Notes: generated by a model not told the origin, from the sequence alone. 64,000 bases of DNA from Candidatus Blautia faecipullorum (GCA_019115125.1 DXEG01000015.1:1-64000); one strand, 5' to 3'; counted from the stretch's first letter, positions 52,289 through 62,675 are shown. Program-made: numbers and translations.

Positions 52289-54023
52289 CCTGATCACCTG
52301 CCTTATTCTGGGATTCATAAACCTCCTGGTAAATTTCGCTGGACTTCATCAGCTCTTCATGGGTCCCGAAATCAACGATCCGCCCGCCGTCCATGACAAT
52401 GATCCTGTCCGCCTCCTGAACGGAGGAGATTCTCTGAGCAATGATGATCTTGGTGGTTTCAGGAATATACTCCTTAAATCCCTTTCGGATCAGCGAATCC
52501 GTTCTGGTATCCACCGCGCTGGTGGAATCGTCCAGGATCAGCACCTTTGGCTTCTTCAGAAGGGCTCTGGCAATACAGAGCCTCTGCTTCTGTCCGCCTG
52601 ACACATTGGAGCCGCCCTGCTCTATGTAGGTATCGTACTGCTTTGGAAGGCGCATGATAAACTCGTCCGCCTGGGCCAGCTCGCAGGCAGCCTTCATCTC
52701 CTCGTCTGTGGCCTCCTTGTTTCCCCAGCGGAGGTTTTCCTTGATGGTGCCGGAAAACAGCACGTTTTTCTGGAGAACTACGGCCACCTGGTTTCTCAGG
52801 GTGTCCAGATCATATTCTCTTACGTCCCGGCCCCCGACCTTCACTGTTCCCTCCGTGGCGTCATAGAGCCTGGAAATAAGCTGGATCAGCGAAGACTTGG
52901 AAGAGCCTGTCCCTCCGATAATTCCGATAGTCTGTCCGGACCGGATGTGCAGATTGATATCTGACAGGGCCATTTTATCGGCTTTTTCAGAATACTTAAA
53001 GCTGACGTTCTCGAAATCTATGGAACCGTCCTTCACCTCATATACCGGGTTTTCAGGATTCGCCAGAGAACTTTTTTCGTCCAGGACCTCCGCGATTCTT
53101 CTTGCGGATTCACTTGCCATGGTGATCATGACAAACACCATAGACAGCATCATCAGACTGCTGAGGATCTGAAAATTGTAGGTCAGAAGGGCCGAAAACT
53201 GTCCTACGTCCAGATCAAGCCCTCTGGATGTGATGATGGTATAGGAGCCGAAATAGAGGACAAAGATCATAACGGAATACAGGCAGAACTGCATCAGCGG
53301 ATGGTTAAAGGCCAGGATCTTTTCCGCTCTTGTAAAATCCATGCATACATCATCCGCCGCCAGACCGAATTTTTCCTGCTCGAAGACTTCCCGGTTATAG
53401 GATTTCACCACCCTCATTCCCTTGATATTCTCCTGAATGGAGGCGTTCAGGCGGTCATACTTGCGGAACACTCTTTTAAACAGAGGCATGGCGTTTTTGA
53501 TCACCAGGCCCAGGCCCACTGCCAGAACCGGAATCACCAAAAGAAAGATCACCGCCATCCTTCCTCCCATGACAAAGGCCATGACAAAGGCGAACACCAG
53601 CATCAGAGGACACCGGATGGCCGTTCTGACGATCATCATGTAGGCAAGCTGCACGTTGGATACATCCGTGGTAAGCCTGGTTACAAGTGATGAGGTGGAA
53701 AATTTGTCGATGTTGGCAAAAGAAAATTCCTGGATATTATAGAACATGTCCTTGCGGAGATTTTTCGCAAATCCGCAGGAAGCGGTGGAACAGGCGTTTC
53801 CCGCTCCGATTCCGAATATCAGGGATAAGGTTGCCATTCCCGCCAGCAGCGCGCCGTAGCTGACGATCACAGAAAACCCGCATCCCGCCTTGATCTCGTT
53901 GACAAGCCTGGAAATAATAAAGGGTATGATACATTCCATGACTACCTCCAGAGATACAAGAACCGGCGCCTGCAGAGATGCCTTTTTGTACTCTCGGATA
54001 CACTTCATCAGATCTTTTAACAT
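52278..54023 (-). CDS. Heterodimeric ABC exporter, subunit with degenerate ATPase site
   Basis: The 581-residue protein has six membrane helices and an ATPase domain with Walker A GGTGSSKSS, signature VSGGQKQRL and Walker B VLILDDSTSAVD, where Asp replaces the catalytic Glu; the switch position reads AQRISS in place of His. These changes are the known mark of the non-catalytic partner in heterodimeric exporters. The gene overlaps its partner by 11 bp. ATG 54023 has a modest ribosome site (GAGAGAAAC). Confidence 0.93.
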   Translation of the reverse strand: MLKDLMKCIREYKKASLQAPVLVSLEVVMECIIPFIISRLVNEIKAGCGFSVIVSYGALLAGMATLSLIFGIGAGNACSTASCGFAKNLRKDMFYNIQEFSFANIDKFSTSSLVTRLTTDVSNVQLAYMMIVRTAIRCPLMLVFAFVMAFVMGGRMAVIFLLVIPVLAVGLGLVIKNAMPLFKRVFRKYDRLNASIQENIKGMRVVKSYNREVFEQEKFGLAADDVCMDFTRAEKILAFNHPLMQFCLYSVMIFVLYFGSYTIITSRGLDLDVGQFSALLTYNFQILSSLMMLSMVFVMITMASESARRIAEVLDEKSSLANPENPVYEVKDGSIDFENVSFKYSEKADKMALSDINLHIRSGQTIGIIGGTGSSKSSLIQLISRLYDATEGTVKVGGRDVREYDLDTLRNQVAVVLQKNVLFSGTIKENLRWGNKEATDEEMKAACELAQADEFIMRLPKQYDTYIEQGGSNVSGGQKQRLCIARALLKKPKVLILDDSTSAVDTRTDSLIRKGFKEYIPETTKIIIAQRISSVQEADRIIVMDGGRIVDFGTHEELMKSSEIYQEVYESQNKAGDQDEK

Positions 54024-54176
54024 AACTGTTTCTCTCTCCGTTTCTATGTAAAAAAATTTGAAGGGCGCCTCTTTTCCGGCGTCTGTAAATACCTTTATCT
54101 ATATATTACACAGTATAAAATTTCTTTTCAAGGCTTGAAATTTTTATGTTCGTTCTTTTTCCTATAATACAAAAAG

Positions 54177-54264
54177 AGACCCCGGCGGCAGGGATGTTTT
54201 TCCTTGCCCGCTGTCAGGGTCTCCTAAAATCGCGGCGGCCGGTTCAAAGACCGGCCGGACCGCC
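54177..54264 (-). terminator. Two adjacent hairpins after accDA
   Basis: In 54234-54264 GGCGG and GGCCGGT pair with ACCGGCC and CCGCC, followed on the minus strand by GATTTTAG. A second hairpin (GAGACCC near 54177 with GGGTCTC near 54223) lies beyond. Together they separate the fatty acid operon from the exporter genes. Confidence 0.65.
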
Positions 54265-54269
54265 GGAAA

Positions 54270-56081
54270 TCAGAACTTCCGGAATCTCTGATACCGTCTG
54301 TCAAGAAGCTCTTCCTCAGATAAGCGCGTGTATGTCTGAAGGAAACTTTCAATCTCAGGTTCCAGCCGTTCTGTAACTTCTTTCAGATTGTCTCCGCAGA
54401 ATTCCTCCGGCTCGGGGATGATCTGCTCGATGATCTCTCTGCGGTAAAGATCCGCCGCCGTCATCTTCATAACCTCAGCGGCTTCATGAGCCTTGCTGCT
54501 GTCCTTCCAGAGAATGCTGGCAAAGCCCTCCGGGGACAAAATCGAGTACACGGAATTCTCCAGCATCCATACCTGATCCCCGGCCGCCAGAGCAAGAGCC
54601 CCGCCGCTTCCGCCTTCCCCGGTTACAACGGAAAGTACCGGAACCTTCAGTCCGGCCATCTCCCAGAGATTTCTGGCTATGGCCTCGCCCTGTCCTCTCT
54701 CTTCCGCCTCAATGCCGCAGAAGGCGCCCGGCGTATCCACAAAACAGATCACCGGTCTTTTAAATTTCTCAGCCTGCTTCATCAGACGCAGGGCCTTGCG
54801 GTATCCCTCCGGCATGGGCATACCGAAGTTTCTCTTAATGTTTTCTTTGGTGCTGGTTCCTTTTTCCTGAGCGATCACCGTTACCGGCATTCCGTGGAAT
54901 CTTGCCACCCCGCCGATCACCGCCTGGTCGTCTCCGTAATTTCTGTCTCCATGAAACTCAATAAAATCTGTAAAAAGCTCGCGGATATAATCGCTGCCGG
55001 AGGGACGGTCGATCTTTCTGGAAAGCTGCACACGCTCCCAGGCGGTATGATAAGCCATTTCCCGTTTTCCGGAGCTCTCTCCCGCCGCTGAGGAACGATC
55101 CTCCCCGGAATTCTTTTCCGTATTTTCAGCAGCCTGACTGTCCGCGCCGCCTTCAGCGGAGTACCCGGAAGTCTGTTCCGCGCCTTCTCCGGTATTATTT
55201 CCGCCGTTCTCTTCCTGCTTTTCATATCCGTGAAGGCTGAGGATCTGTGTCAGAACGCTTCTCTGATCCTCACGCCTTACAATTGCGTCCACAAAGCCGT
55301 GTTCCTCCAGGAACTCCGCTCTCTGGAAGCCTTTCGGAAGCTTCTGGCGGATCGTCTGTTCGATCACGCGCGCCCCGGCAAAACCGATCAGCGCGCCTGG
55401 CTCCGCCAGGATCACATCTCCCAGCATGGCGAAGCTTGCGGTCACGCCTCCCGTGGTAGGCTCCGTGAGAAAAGAAATATACAGAAGCCCCGCGTCGCTG
55501 TGCTTCTTCAGGGCTGCGGAGGTTTTTGCCATCTGCATGAGAGAAGTCATTCCCTCCTGCATTCTGGCTCCCCCTGAACAGGCGTAAAGAATGACAGGAA
55601 GCTTCTCCCGGGTGGCTCGTTCTACCGCTCTGGTGATTTTTTCACCAACTGCCCAGCCCATGCTTGCCATCAGGAAACGGCCGTCGCATACGCCGATCAC
55701 CGTCTCGATCCCGTTGATCCTGCCTTTTCCGGTTACTACCGCCTCCCGGAGCTTTGATTTCTCCTGAACCTGGGCGAGCTTTTCCATGTAGCCCCGGTAA
55801 TGTATGGGATTTTCGCCCATCAGATCCTTATCCCACTCTTCAAAGGTGCCTTCGTCAATGATCATCTGGATTCTGCGGTACGCATGAACACGGAAATATC
55901 CTCCGCATTTCGGACAAATATAATATCCGGCCTTCACATCCTCGGCAATGATCGCGCCTCCGCACTTGTTGCATTTGCGCAGCAGTCCCTCCGGAACCTC
56001 CGGCCGCAAATTTCTGCCAAAGCTGTGCCCCTGTCCTCTGGAAGAGATTTTTGTTTTTTTGAACATGTTTTCCAACTTCAT
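54270..56081 (-). CDS. accDA: Fused acetyl-CoA carboxylase carboxyltransferase (beta-alpha, AccD-AccA)
   Basis: The 603-residue protein joins both carboxyltransferase subunits. Residues 1 to about 287 are AccD-like, with a zinc knuckle (C37, C40, C56, C59), [10 protein letters not shown] and [13 protein letters not shown]. About 50 residues rich in Glu, Gly, Ser and Ala form a linker (about 288-340). Residues 341-603 are AccA-like ([41 protein letters not shown]). It moves the carboxyl group from carboxybiotin to acetyl-CoA, giving malonyl-CoA. Most bacteria encode the two parts separately. There is no stop or frameshift in the join, so this is a true fusion. Last gene of the operon. Confidence 0.95.
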   Translation of the reverse strand: MKLENMFKKTKISSRGQGHSFGRNLRPEVPEGLLRKCNKCGGAIIAEDVKAGYYICPKCGGYFRVHAYRRIQMIIDEGTFEEWDKDLMGENPIHYRGYMEKLAQVQEKSKLREAVVTGKGRINGIETVIGVCDGRFLMASMGWAVGEKITRAVERATREKLPVILYACSGGARMQEGMTSLMQMAKTSAALKKHSDAGLLYISFLTEPTTGGVTASFAMLGDVILAEPGALIGFAGARVIEQTIRQKLPKGFQRAEFLEEHGFVDAIVRREDQRSVLTQILSLHGYEKQEENGGNNTGEGAEQTSGYSAEGGADSQAAENTEKNSGEDRSSAAGESSGKREMAYHTAWERVQLSRKIDRPSGSDYIRELFTDFIEFHGDRNYGDDQAVIGGVARFHGMPVTVIAQEKGTSTKENIKRNFGMPMPEGYRKALRLMKQAEKFKRPVICFVDTPGAFCGIEAEERGQGEAIARNLWEMAGLKVPVLSVVTGEGGSGGALALAAGDQVWMLENSVYSILSPEGFASILWKDSSKAHEAAEVMKMTAADLYRREIIEQIIPEPEEFCGDNLKEVTERLEPEIESFLQTYTRLSEEELLDRRYQRFRKF

Positions 56082-56121
56082 AACCTGTCACTCCTGTACT
56101 CTGATACCCTTACAAAACCTC

Positions 56122-57480
56122 TTATTCCTTCTGGGAAAGCTCGCTTTCCATACGTTCAATAAACTCCACGTCGATATTCCCGGACAGGAAATCCGGATGA
56201 TTCAGTATTTCATACTGATAATCCACGTTTGTATCGATTCCTTCAATAATTACTTCTCCCAGAGCGCTCTGCATTTTCCGTATCGCCTCATTACGGTTCT
56301 TCGCCCAGACGATCAGCTTGGCGATCATGGAATCGTAATAGGGCTGAACGGTATATCCGCTGTAAACCGCCGAGTCAATACGGATTCCCTTTCCTCCCGG
56401 GAAATACATATCCGTAATGGTTCCCGGAGAAGGCATAAAGCCTTTGGAGGGATTCTCCGCGTTGATACGGCACTCGATGGCGTGTCCTGTAAGATGAATA
56501 TCCTCCTGCTTATAGGACAGTGGCCTGCCTGACGCGATACGGATCTGCTCTTTCACAAGATCCACCCCTGTCACCCATTCGGTCACCGGGTGTTCCACCT
56601 GGATTCTTGTATTCATTTCCATAAAATAGAATTTCTCGCCCTTTTCCAGAAGAAATTCTATGGTTCCCGCATTGACATATCCCGCGGCTCTGGCCGCTCT
56701 CACGGCAGCGTCTCCCATTTTCCGGCGAAGCTCGTCGGAAATCGCCACACAGGGGGACTCCTCGATCATTTTCTGGTGGTTTCTCTGAATAGAGCAGTCT
56801 CTCTCTCCCAGATGGATCACATTGCCGAATGTATCCGCCATGATCTGAAATTCAATGTGACGGGGATGGCGCACAAAATGCTCGATATACATCGTACCGT
56901 CTCCGAATGCCATCTGAGCTTCTTTCTGGGCGGTCTGGAAGCTTTCCCGGAAATCCTCCGGCGTATCCGCCACCCTCATACCTTTTCCGCCGCCTCCGAG
57001 GGCCGCCTTAATGATCACCGGATAACCGATCTCATCCGCCTCAGCGGCTCCGTCCTCCGCGGTATACACCGGCTTTGAGCCTCCGGGAATTACCGGGACT
57101 CCCGCCGCGGCCATAGTGTTTTTGGCAGCCTGTTTATTTCCCAGGCTGGCGATCACGCCGGAGGGCGGTCCGATGAAGGTAATATTGCACTGCTCGCAGA
57201 GCTCGGCGAATTTACTGTTTTCAGACAGGAATCCAAATCCCGGATGGATAGCGTCCGCACCGGATATGATCGTCGCGCTGATGATATTTTCCATACTCAG
57301 ATAGCTCTGGGCGGAGGGCGCCGGGCCGATGCAGACCGCCTGGTCCGCAAGCTGTGTATGGAGAGCTTCTCTGTCCGCCTCTGAATACACGGCCACTGTT
57401 TCTATTCCCATCTCCCGGCAGGCGCGTATGATACGCACCGCAATTTCCCCGCGGTTTGCTATCAGGACTTTTTTGATCAT
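56122..57480 (-). CDS. accC: Acetyl-CoA carboxylase, biotin carboxylase subunit
   Basis: The 452-residue ATP-grasp enzyme carboxylates biotin on AccB. It shows IKKVLIANRGEIAVRIIRAC, the glycine-rich ATP loop GGGGKGMR, ERDCSIQRNHQK and EMNTRIQVEHPVTE. ATG 57480 follows AGGTGG; the frame extends into fabZ upstream but that part is not conserved. It overlaps the fabZ end in effect, with the ribosome site inside that gene. Confidence 0.98.
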   Translation of the reverse strand: MIKKVLIANRGEIAVRIIRACREMGIETVAVYSEADREALHTQLADQAVCIGPAPSAQSYLSMENIISATIISGADAIHPGFGFLSENSKFAELCEQCNITFIGPPSGVIASLGNKQAAKNTMAAAGVPVIPGGSKPVYTAEDGAAEADEIGYPVIIKAALGGGGKGMRVADTPEDFRESFQTAQKEAQMAFGDGTMYIEHFVRHPRHIEFQIMADTFGNVIHLGERDCSIQRNHQKMIEESPCVAISDELRRKMGDAAVRAARAAGYVNAGTIEFLLEKGEKFYFMEMNTRIQVEHPVTEWVTGVDLVKEQIRIASGRPLSYKQEDIHLTGHAIECRINAENPSKGFMPSPGTITDMYFPGGKGIRIDSAVYSGYTVQPYYDSMIAKLIVWAKNRNEAIRKMQSALGEVIIEGIDTNVDYQYEILNHPDFLSGNIDVEFIERMESELSQKE

Positions 57481-57490
57481 GTTCTTCCAC

Positions 57491-57919
57491 CTATCCAATC
57501 ATAAAGGTAAGTTCTGCTTCTACGACTACTTTTCCGTCTACGCTGGCTACCGCCTGGCCTACTCCCACCGGGCCCTTGCACTTGATGATTCTGGTTTCCA
57601 GCTTCACCTTGTCTCCGGGGCCCACCTTGCCGCGGAAACGGCAGTTCTTAATTCCGCCGAAGTAGGCGGTCTTTCCTTTGTTTTCTTCCTTGCTCAAAAT
57701 CGCCACGGCGCCTGTCTGCGCGAGAGCCTCCACAGTGAGTACTCCCGGCATCACCGGCTCCTGGGGAAAATGTCCCCGGAAGAAATCCTCCCGGAAGGTT
57801 ACGCATTTATAGCCCACTGCGTACTGTCCCGGCTCGTAATCCTCAATATAATCCACCAGCAGAAAGGGATGTCTGTGGGGGATGATCTGTTCAATCTCTT
57901 TAATACCCAGTTTTTTCAT
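57491..57919 (-). CDS. fabZ: 3-hydroxyacyl-ACP dehydratase
   Basis: The 142-residue hotdog-fold enzyme dehydrates 3-hydroxyacyl-ACP in each elongation cycle. The catalytic His is in IIPHRHPFLLVD and the Glu in VMPGVLTVEALAQ. It lies between accB and accC, the usual place in this cluster type. Confidence 0.97.
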   Translation of the reverse strand: MKKLGIKEIEQIIPHRHPFLLVDYIEDYEPGQYAVGYKCVTFREDFFRGHFPQEPVMPGVLTVEALAQTGAVAILSKEENKGKTAYFGGIKNCRFRGKVGPGDKVKLETRIIKCKGPVGVGQAVASVDGKVVVEAELTFMIG

Positions 57920-57940
57920 GCTATTCGCTCTCCTGTTGAT

Positions 57941-58399
57941 CTACACGATTCTGAACAGAGGCTGTCCGTATTCTACAGCCTGTCCGTTCTCTACATAAAT
58001 CTCCGCAATTTTTCCATTGTAGTCGCTCTCGATCTCATTCATAAGCTTCATGGCCTCTACAATGGCAAGGGTCTGTCCCTTCTTCACAGTATCGCCTACA
58101 GCTACAAAGGGATCCGCGTCCTCGGCGGGAGCCGCGTAGAAGGTTCCTACCAGAGGAGATTTTACGATCATTCCCTCCGGCTCCTCCTGCGCTCCCGCCG
58201 CGGCTGTCTCCGAAGCCGGCGCGGGAACCGGTGCTGCCGCCGCGGTTACCGCGGCGTGAACTACGGGAGCCTCCGCCTGAACCACACAGGGCTGTTCCTT
58301 TTTCAAATCTATTTTTGCGCCGTCTGACTCATAATGGAGCTCTGTCAGCTCAGAGTCGGACACCGCTTTGATCAATGTAAGAAGATTTTCAAATTCCAT
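57941..58399 (-). CDS. accB: Biotin carboxyl carrier protein
   Basis: The 152-residue protein has a helical N-terminal part, an Ala/Pro-rich hinge (about 65-85) and a C-terminal biotinyl domain whose lysine in [11 protein letters not shown] carries biotin. It shuttles the carboxyl group between AccC and AccDA. ATG 58399 overlaps no gene; fabF ends 5 bp upstream. Confidence 0.97.
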   Translation of the reverse strand: MEFENLLTLIKAVSDSELTELHYESDGAKIDLKKEQPCVVQAEAPVVHAAVTAAAAPVPAPASETAAAGAQEEPEGMIVKSPLVGTFYAAPAEDADPFVAVGDTVKKGQTLAIVEAMKLMNEIESDYNGKIAEIYVENGQAVEYGQPLFRIV

Positions 58400-58404
58400 A
58401 ATGA

Positions 58405-59646
58405 TTACTCCTCATATTTCTTCACCAGAAGGGTTGCGTTGTGACCGCCGAAGCCAAGAGAATTGCTCATCGCGTAGCGGATCTCTTTTTCCACCGGAGC
58501 GCCGATGGCATAGTTCAGGTCACATTCCTCGTCTGTTTCTGTGGTTCCCACTGTCTGATGAATAAAACCGTCCTCGATGGACTTCACACAGGTAATAAAT
58601 TCTACGCCGCCGGCCGCGCCCAGCAGATGTCCGATCATGGATTTCGTAGAGTTTACGATAACTTTGTCCGCCGCTTCTCCAAAAGCAGAATGGATCGCTC
58701 TTGTCTCAAAGAGGTCGTTGTGGTGGGTGCTTGTCCCGTGAGCGTTGATATACTCAACCTCCTCCGGCTGTACCCCGGCCTCCTCCATAGCCAGCGTCAT
58801 AGCCTTGGCTGCGCCGCTTCCGTCCTCAATGGGGGAGGTGATATGGTAAGCGTCCGCTGTCGCCCCGTAGCCCGCTACCTCGGCGTAAATCCTGGCGCCT
58901 CTGGCTTTCGCGTGTTCCAGCTCCTCCAGGATCACCACGCCGGCTCCTTCGCCCATTACAAAGCCGCTTCTTTCCTTATCAAAAGGAATGGAGGCTCTCA
59001 TGGGATCCTCACATTTTGTGAGAGCGGTGAGGGCGGTAAAGCCCGCTACGCCTGTGGGGCAGATACTGCTTTCCGTACCTCCGGCGATCATAATGTCCGC
59101 GTCCCCGTACTGAATGGCCCGGAAAGCGTCTCCGATGCTATGTGTTCCCGATGCGCAGGCGGTAACTACATCCGTACATTTTCCGCGGAAGCCAAGCTGA
59201 ATGGAAATATTTCCCGCCGCCATATTGGAGATCATCAGCGGAACCATAAGAGGCGGAACCTTATTTGGCCCCTGGCTGAGGATTTTTCCATAGCTCAGCT
59301 CAAGCTCCTGCAGGCTTCCGATTCCGGAGCCTACGATCACGCCCGCGCGGAAGGGATCCTCCTCCGCGATATTCAGTCCGGAGTCCTCATATGCTTCTCT
59401 GGCCGCCGCCACCGCGTACTGGCAGAAAAGCTCCATACGTCTCGCCGCCTTAGGATCCATATGATCCTTAGCGTTAAAATCCTTTACCTCAGCGGCAATC
59501 TTTACCTTATATTCTGCTGTGTCAAATTTCGTAATGGGGCCGATCCCTACTTTTCCTTCACGGATACCCGCCCAGAAATCCTTCACATTATTTCCGATAG
59601 GAGTCACCGCTCCGAGACCTGTGACAACTACTCTTCTCTTACTCAT
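58405..59646 (-). CDS. fabF: 3-oxoacyl-ACP synthase II
   Basis: The 413-residue condensing enzyme extends acyl-ACP with malonyl-ACP. The catalytic Cys is in [12 protein letters not shown], the two His in [11 protein letters not shown] and [12 protein letters not shown]. It begins in a 4 bp overlap with the fabG stop codon. Confidence 0.98.
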   Translation of the reverse strand: MSKRRVVVTGLGAVTPIGNNVKDFWAGIREGKVGIGPITKFDTAEYKVKIAAEVKDFNAKDHMDPKAARRMELFCQYAVAAAREAYEDSGLNIAEEDPFRAGVIVGSGIGSLQELELSYGKILSQGPNKVPPLMVPLMISNMAAGNISIQLGFRGKCTDVVTACASGTHSIGDAFRAIQYGDADIMIAGGTESSICPTGVAGFTALTALTKCEDPMRASIPFDKERSGFVMGEGAGVVILEELEHAKARGARIYAEVAGYGATADAYHITSPIEDGSGAAKAMTLAMEEAGVQPEEVEYINAHGTSTHHNDLFETRAIHSAFGEAADKVIVNSTKSMIGHLLGAAGGVEFITCVKSIEDGFIHQTVGTTETDEECDLNYAIGAPVEKEIRYAMSNSLGFGGHNATLLVKKYEE

Positions 59647-60395
59647 ATCAACATTCCTCCGTCAACCTGGATCACCTGTCCGGTAATATATCCGGCGTCC
59701 TCAGACGCCAGAAACGCTACTGTTTTCGCAATATCCTCCGGCTTGCCGAAATGTCCCAGCGGGATCTGGGCCACAGAAGCTTCCTTTACCTTATCCGGCA
59801 GAACGGCAGTCATTTCCGTCTCAATAAATCCGGGAGCCACCGCGTTGACCGTAATTCCTCTGGAAGCAAGCTCCTTGGCCGCCGACTTTGTAAGTCCGAT
59901 GATGCCGGCCTTTGACGCCGCGTAATTGGCCTGTCCCGCGTTCCCCGCGATTCCCACAACGGACGCCATGCTGATGATCCTGCCGCCGCGCTGCTTCAGC
60001 ATCTGGCGGGATACAAAGCGCATCATATTGAAGGTCCCTTTCAGATTCACATTGATCACGCTGTCAAAATTTTCCTCGGACATAGCCATCAAAAGCCCGT
60101 CTTTTGTGATTCCCGCGTTATTCACAAGAATATCGATGCTTCCGAATTCTTTTACGATCTCACGGACAGCAGTCTCACATGCCGCGTGATCCGCCACATT
60201 CCACTGACGCACCTCAGCCTGTCCGCCGTTTTCCTGAATTTCCTTCTGCACCTCTACTGCTCTGTCAGAAGAGCCATTATAGTTGATGATTACCCGCACG
60301 CCTCTTGACGCAAGCTCCAGGGCAATGGCTCTTCCGATTCCCCTGGAAGCTCCTGTGACAACGGCTGTTTTTACTTTATTCTGCTGTTCTGCCAT
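59643..60395 (-). CDS. fabG: 3-oxoacyl-ACP reductase
   Basis: The 250-residue short-chain dehydrogenase reduces 3-oxoacyl-ACP with NADPH. It shows TGASRGIGRAIA, NNAGITKDGLL, the catalytic Ser in SMASVVG and Tyr-Lys in YAASKAG. ATG 60395 follows GGAGAGGAGAA. Confidence 0.98.
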   Translation of the reverse strand: MAEQQNKVKTAVVTGASRGIGRAIALELASRGVRVIINYNGSSDRAVEVQKEIQENGGQAEVRQWNVADHAACETAVREIVKEFGSIDILVNNAGITKDGLLMAMSEENFDSVINVNLKGTFNMMRFVSRQMLKQRGGRIISMASVVGIAGNAGQANYAASKAGIIGLTKSAAKELASRGITVNAVAPGFIETEMTAVLPDKVKEASVAQIPLGHFGKPEDIAKTVAFLASEDAGYITGQVIQVDGGMLI

Positions 60396-60425
60396 TCTGT
60401 TTTCTCCTCTCCGGAATCCTCCTGG

Positions 60426-61358
60426 TCAGTGGCTGCTTCCTGCAAGCTCTTCGCAGACCTTTTCAGCCTCTTCCCAGCTACCGATATGATACATTTTTAC
60501 ATCTTTATTGATCTTTCTCATAAATCCGGCCAGCGTCTTGCCGGGGCCGATCTCTACGAAGACGTCCACGCCTTCTCTGATCATAGTTTCCATGCTCTGC
60601 TCCCAGCGCACGGAAGAGCTTACCTGTTTTACAAGAAGCTCCTTCACCTGTCCGCAGTCCGCAACCACCTCTGCGTTGACGTTCGCCACATAAGGAATGG
60701 AAAGGGGCGCGAGCTCCACGCTGTCAAGAACCTCCTTCAGCTTCTCTCCCGCCGGCTCCATCATAGGAGAATGGAAGGGGCCGCTGACATTCAGAGGAAG
60801 GACTCTTCTGGCGCCTTTTTCCTTCAGCGCGCCGGATGCTGTTTTTACCGCCTCCGCCTTTCCGGTGATCACGATCTGTCCCGGACAGTTGTAATTGGCA
60901 ATGGACACGCCCTCTATATCCCGGATGGTTTCCTCGATCACAGAAGCGTCCATTCCAAGAACCGCCGCCATGGCTCCTGATCCCTCAGGAGCGGCGTTTT
61001 CCATATAAATTCCTCTGGCCCGCACCGTACGGACGGCATCCAGATCGCTCATCCCGCCTGCGGCAGCGATGGCGCAGTATTCTCCAAGACTCAGTCCGGC
61101 TGTCATATCCGGTCTGAGTCCTCTGGCCTCCACCTCTCTTGTCATGGCGAGACAGGCCGCCACCATAGCTGCCTGCGTATATTCCGTCTTGTCAAGACGG
61201 TCGTTCTTCTCAAAGCACAGCTCCTTCAGATCCAGGCCGAGGATCTCAGAGCCTTTATCAAAAATCTCTTTGGCCAGAGCGCCGTTCTCATAGAAATCTT
61301 TTCCCATTCCCGGGGTCTGGGCGCCCTGTCCCGGATATACAAACGCAATTTTACTCAT
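60426..61358 (-). CDS. fabD: Malonyl-CoA:ACP transacylase
   Basis: The 310-residue enzyme loads malonate onto ACP. It begins MSKIAFVYPGQGAQ; the catalytic Ser is in GLSLGEY and the His in VSGPFHSPMM. ATG 61358 is one base after the fabK stop and uses a GGAG inside fabK, so translation is coupled. Confidence 0.97.
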   Translation of the reverse strand: MSKIAFVYPGQGAQTPGMGKDFYENGALAKEIFDKGSEILGLDLKELCFEKNDRLDKTEYTQAAMVAACLAMTREVEARGLRPDMTAGLSLGEYCAIAAAGGMSDLDAVRTVRARGIYMENAAPEGSGAMAAVLGMDASVIEETIRDIEGVSIANYNCPGQIVITGKAEAVKTASGALKEKGARRVLPLNVSGPFHSPMMEPAGEKLKEVLDSVELAPLSIPYVANVNAEVVADCGQVKELLVKQVSSSVRWEQSMETMIREGVDVFVEIGPGKTLAGFMRKINKDVKMYHIGSWEEAEKVCEELAGSSH

Positions 61359-61359
61359 C

Positions 61360-62289
61360 TCACACAGCTCCATTCATCAGGCCTTCCGCCTTTGTCACCA
61401 TCTCGTGGATAATCTCCTGGCAGGATAAGCTTTCCTTTACAAGTCCGGCGCTCTGTCCCGCCATCAGGCTTCCGCCTTTTACATCGCCCTCCTGGACCGC
61501 TCTGCGCAGACTTCCAAGCGTCAGGGCTTCCAGCTCCTCAAAGGGGGCTCCCGCCTGCTCCAGCTCAAGATATTTTCTTGCCATATCGTTGCGAAGCACA
61601 CGGATGGGATGTCCTGTGGATCTTCCGGTCACGCGGGTATCGATATCCTTCGCTCTCAGTATGCTGTTTTTATAGTTCTCATGGATCACAGATTCCTTAG
61701 ACGCCGCAAAAGCTGTTCCAACCTGCACGCCTTTCGCGCCGAGCATGAAGGCCGCCGCCATTCCTCTTCCGTCCGCGATGCCGCCGGCAGCGATCACCGG
61801 GATACTTACCGCGTCCACTACCTGAGGTACAAGAGCCATGGTGGTGATCTCTCCGATATGTCCGCCTGCCTCTGTTCCCTCCGCTACTACCGCGTCAGCG
61901 CCGCAGCGTTCCATACGTTTCGCCAGCGCTGTGGATGCCACTACAGGGATCACCTTTACGCCTGCGGCCTTCCAGTCCGCCATATATTTTTCCGGGCTTC
62001 CGGCTCCGGTAGTCACTACCTGCACGCCTTCCTCCACGATGACCTTGGCCACCTTGTCAGCCTCCGGGCTCATCAGCATGATATTCACGCCGAAGGGCTT
62101 GTCTGTCAGCTTCTTCGCCTGACGGATCTGATCTCTCACCCACTCCGCCGGAGCCGCAGCAGCAGCGATCAGGCCAAGACCGCCCGCGTTCGACACCGCG
62201 GCCGCCAGATGACATTCCGCCACCCATGCCATGCCTCCCTGAATGACTGGATATTCGATTCCTAATAATTCTGTGATTTCTGTTTTCAT
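61360..62289 (-). CDS. fabK: Enoyl-ACP reductase II (FMN type)
   Basis: The 309-residue flavoprotein catalyses the last step of each elongation cycle. It begins MKTEITELLGIEYPVIQGGMAWV and shows AEGTEAGGHIG and IAAGGIADGRG, typical of FabK in the nitronate monooxygenase-like family. The cluster thus uses FabK, not FabI. ATG 62289 follows GAGGG at good spacing; the frame upstream to 62313 has no better ribosome site. Confidence 0.96.
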   Translation of the reverse strand: MKTEITELLGIEYPVIQGGMAWVAECHLAAAVSNAGGLGLIAAAAAPAEWVRDQIRQAKKLTDKPFGVNIMLMSPEADKVAKVIVEEGVQVVTTGAGSPEKYMADWKAAGVKVIPVVASTALAKRMERCGADAVVAEGTEAGGHIGEITTMALVPQVVDAVSIPVIAAGGIADGRGMAAAFMLGAKGVQVGTAFAASKESVIHENYKNSILRAKDIDTRVTGRSTGHPIRVLRNDMARKYLELEQAGAPFEELEALTLGSLRRAVQEGDVKGGSLMAGQSAGLVKESLSCQEIIHEMVTKAEGLMNGAV

Positions 62290-62342
62290 CTGAAACCCTC
62301 TCTCATATTCCATAAACTTCTGCCATTATAACCTATGTAACA

Positions 62343-62375
62343 CAGCGGATCATACCGCGCTTCGCGGTACCGCTG
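62343..62375 (-). promoter_or_regulatory. Intercistronic hairpin between acpP and fabK
   Basis: CAGCGG (62343-62348) pairs with CCGCTG (62370-62375) and, inside it, TACCGCG with CGCGGTA around CTT. It starts directly at the acpP stop codon and has no T-run. It may stabilise the upstream acpP message or slow transcription, raising ACP relative to the enzymes; this is inferred. Confidence 0.5.
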
Positions 62376-62600
62376 TTATTTATGCTCTTCGATATACGCG
62401 ATAACATCTCCTACAGTTGTGATCTTTTCCAGATCTTCGCTGGGGATCTCTACGGAAAATTCCTCCTCCAGCGCCATTGCCAGCTCAAAAAGATCAAGGG
62501 AGTCCGCGTGAAGATCCTCTGTAAAGGAAGTGGTCTCCGTAATAGAGGACGCCTCTGCTCCTAAAGTTTCTGCTGTAAGTTCGATTACTCTTTCTAACAT
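62376..62600 (-). CDS. acpP: Acyl carrier protein
   Basis: The 74-residue acidic, helical protein carries the growing chain on a phosphopantetheine attached to Ser in LHADSLDLFEL. It lies second in the operon, after fabH. ATG 62600 follows AAAAGGAGAAC. Confidence 0.97.
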   Translation of the reverse strand: MLERVIELTAETLGAEASSITETTSFTEDLHADSLDLFELAMALEEEFSVEIPSEDLEKITTVGDVIAYIEEHK

Positions 62601-62675
62601 GATTGTTCTCCTTTTCTTATGATAGTTTTTTATTTAAATTTTGTTATGAACTGTATATACCTGCCTGAGCCGGGT

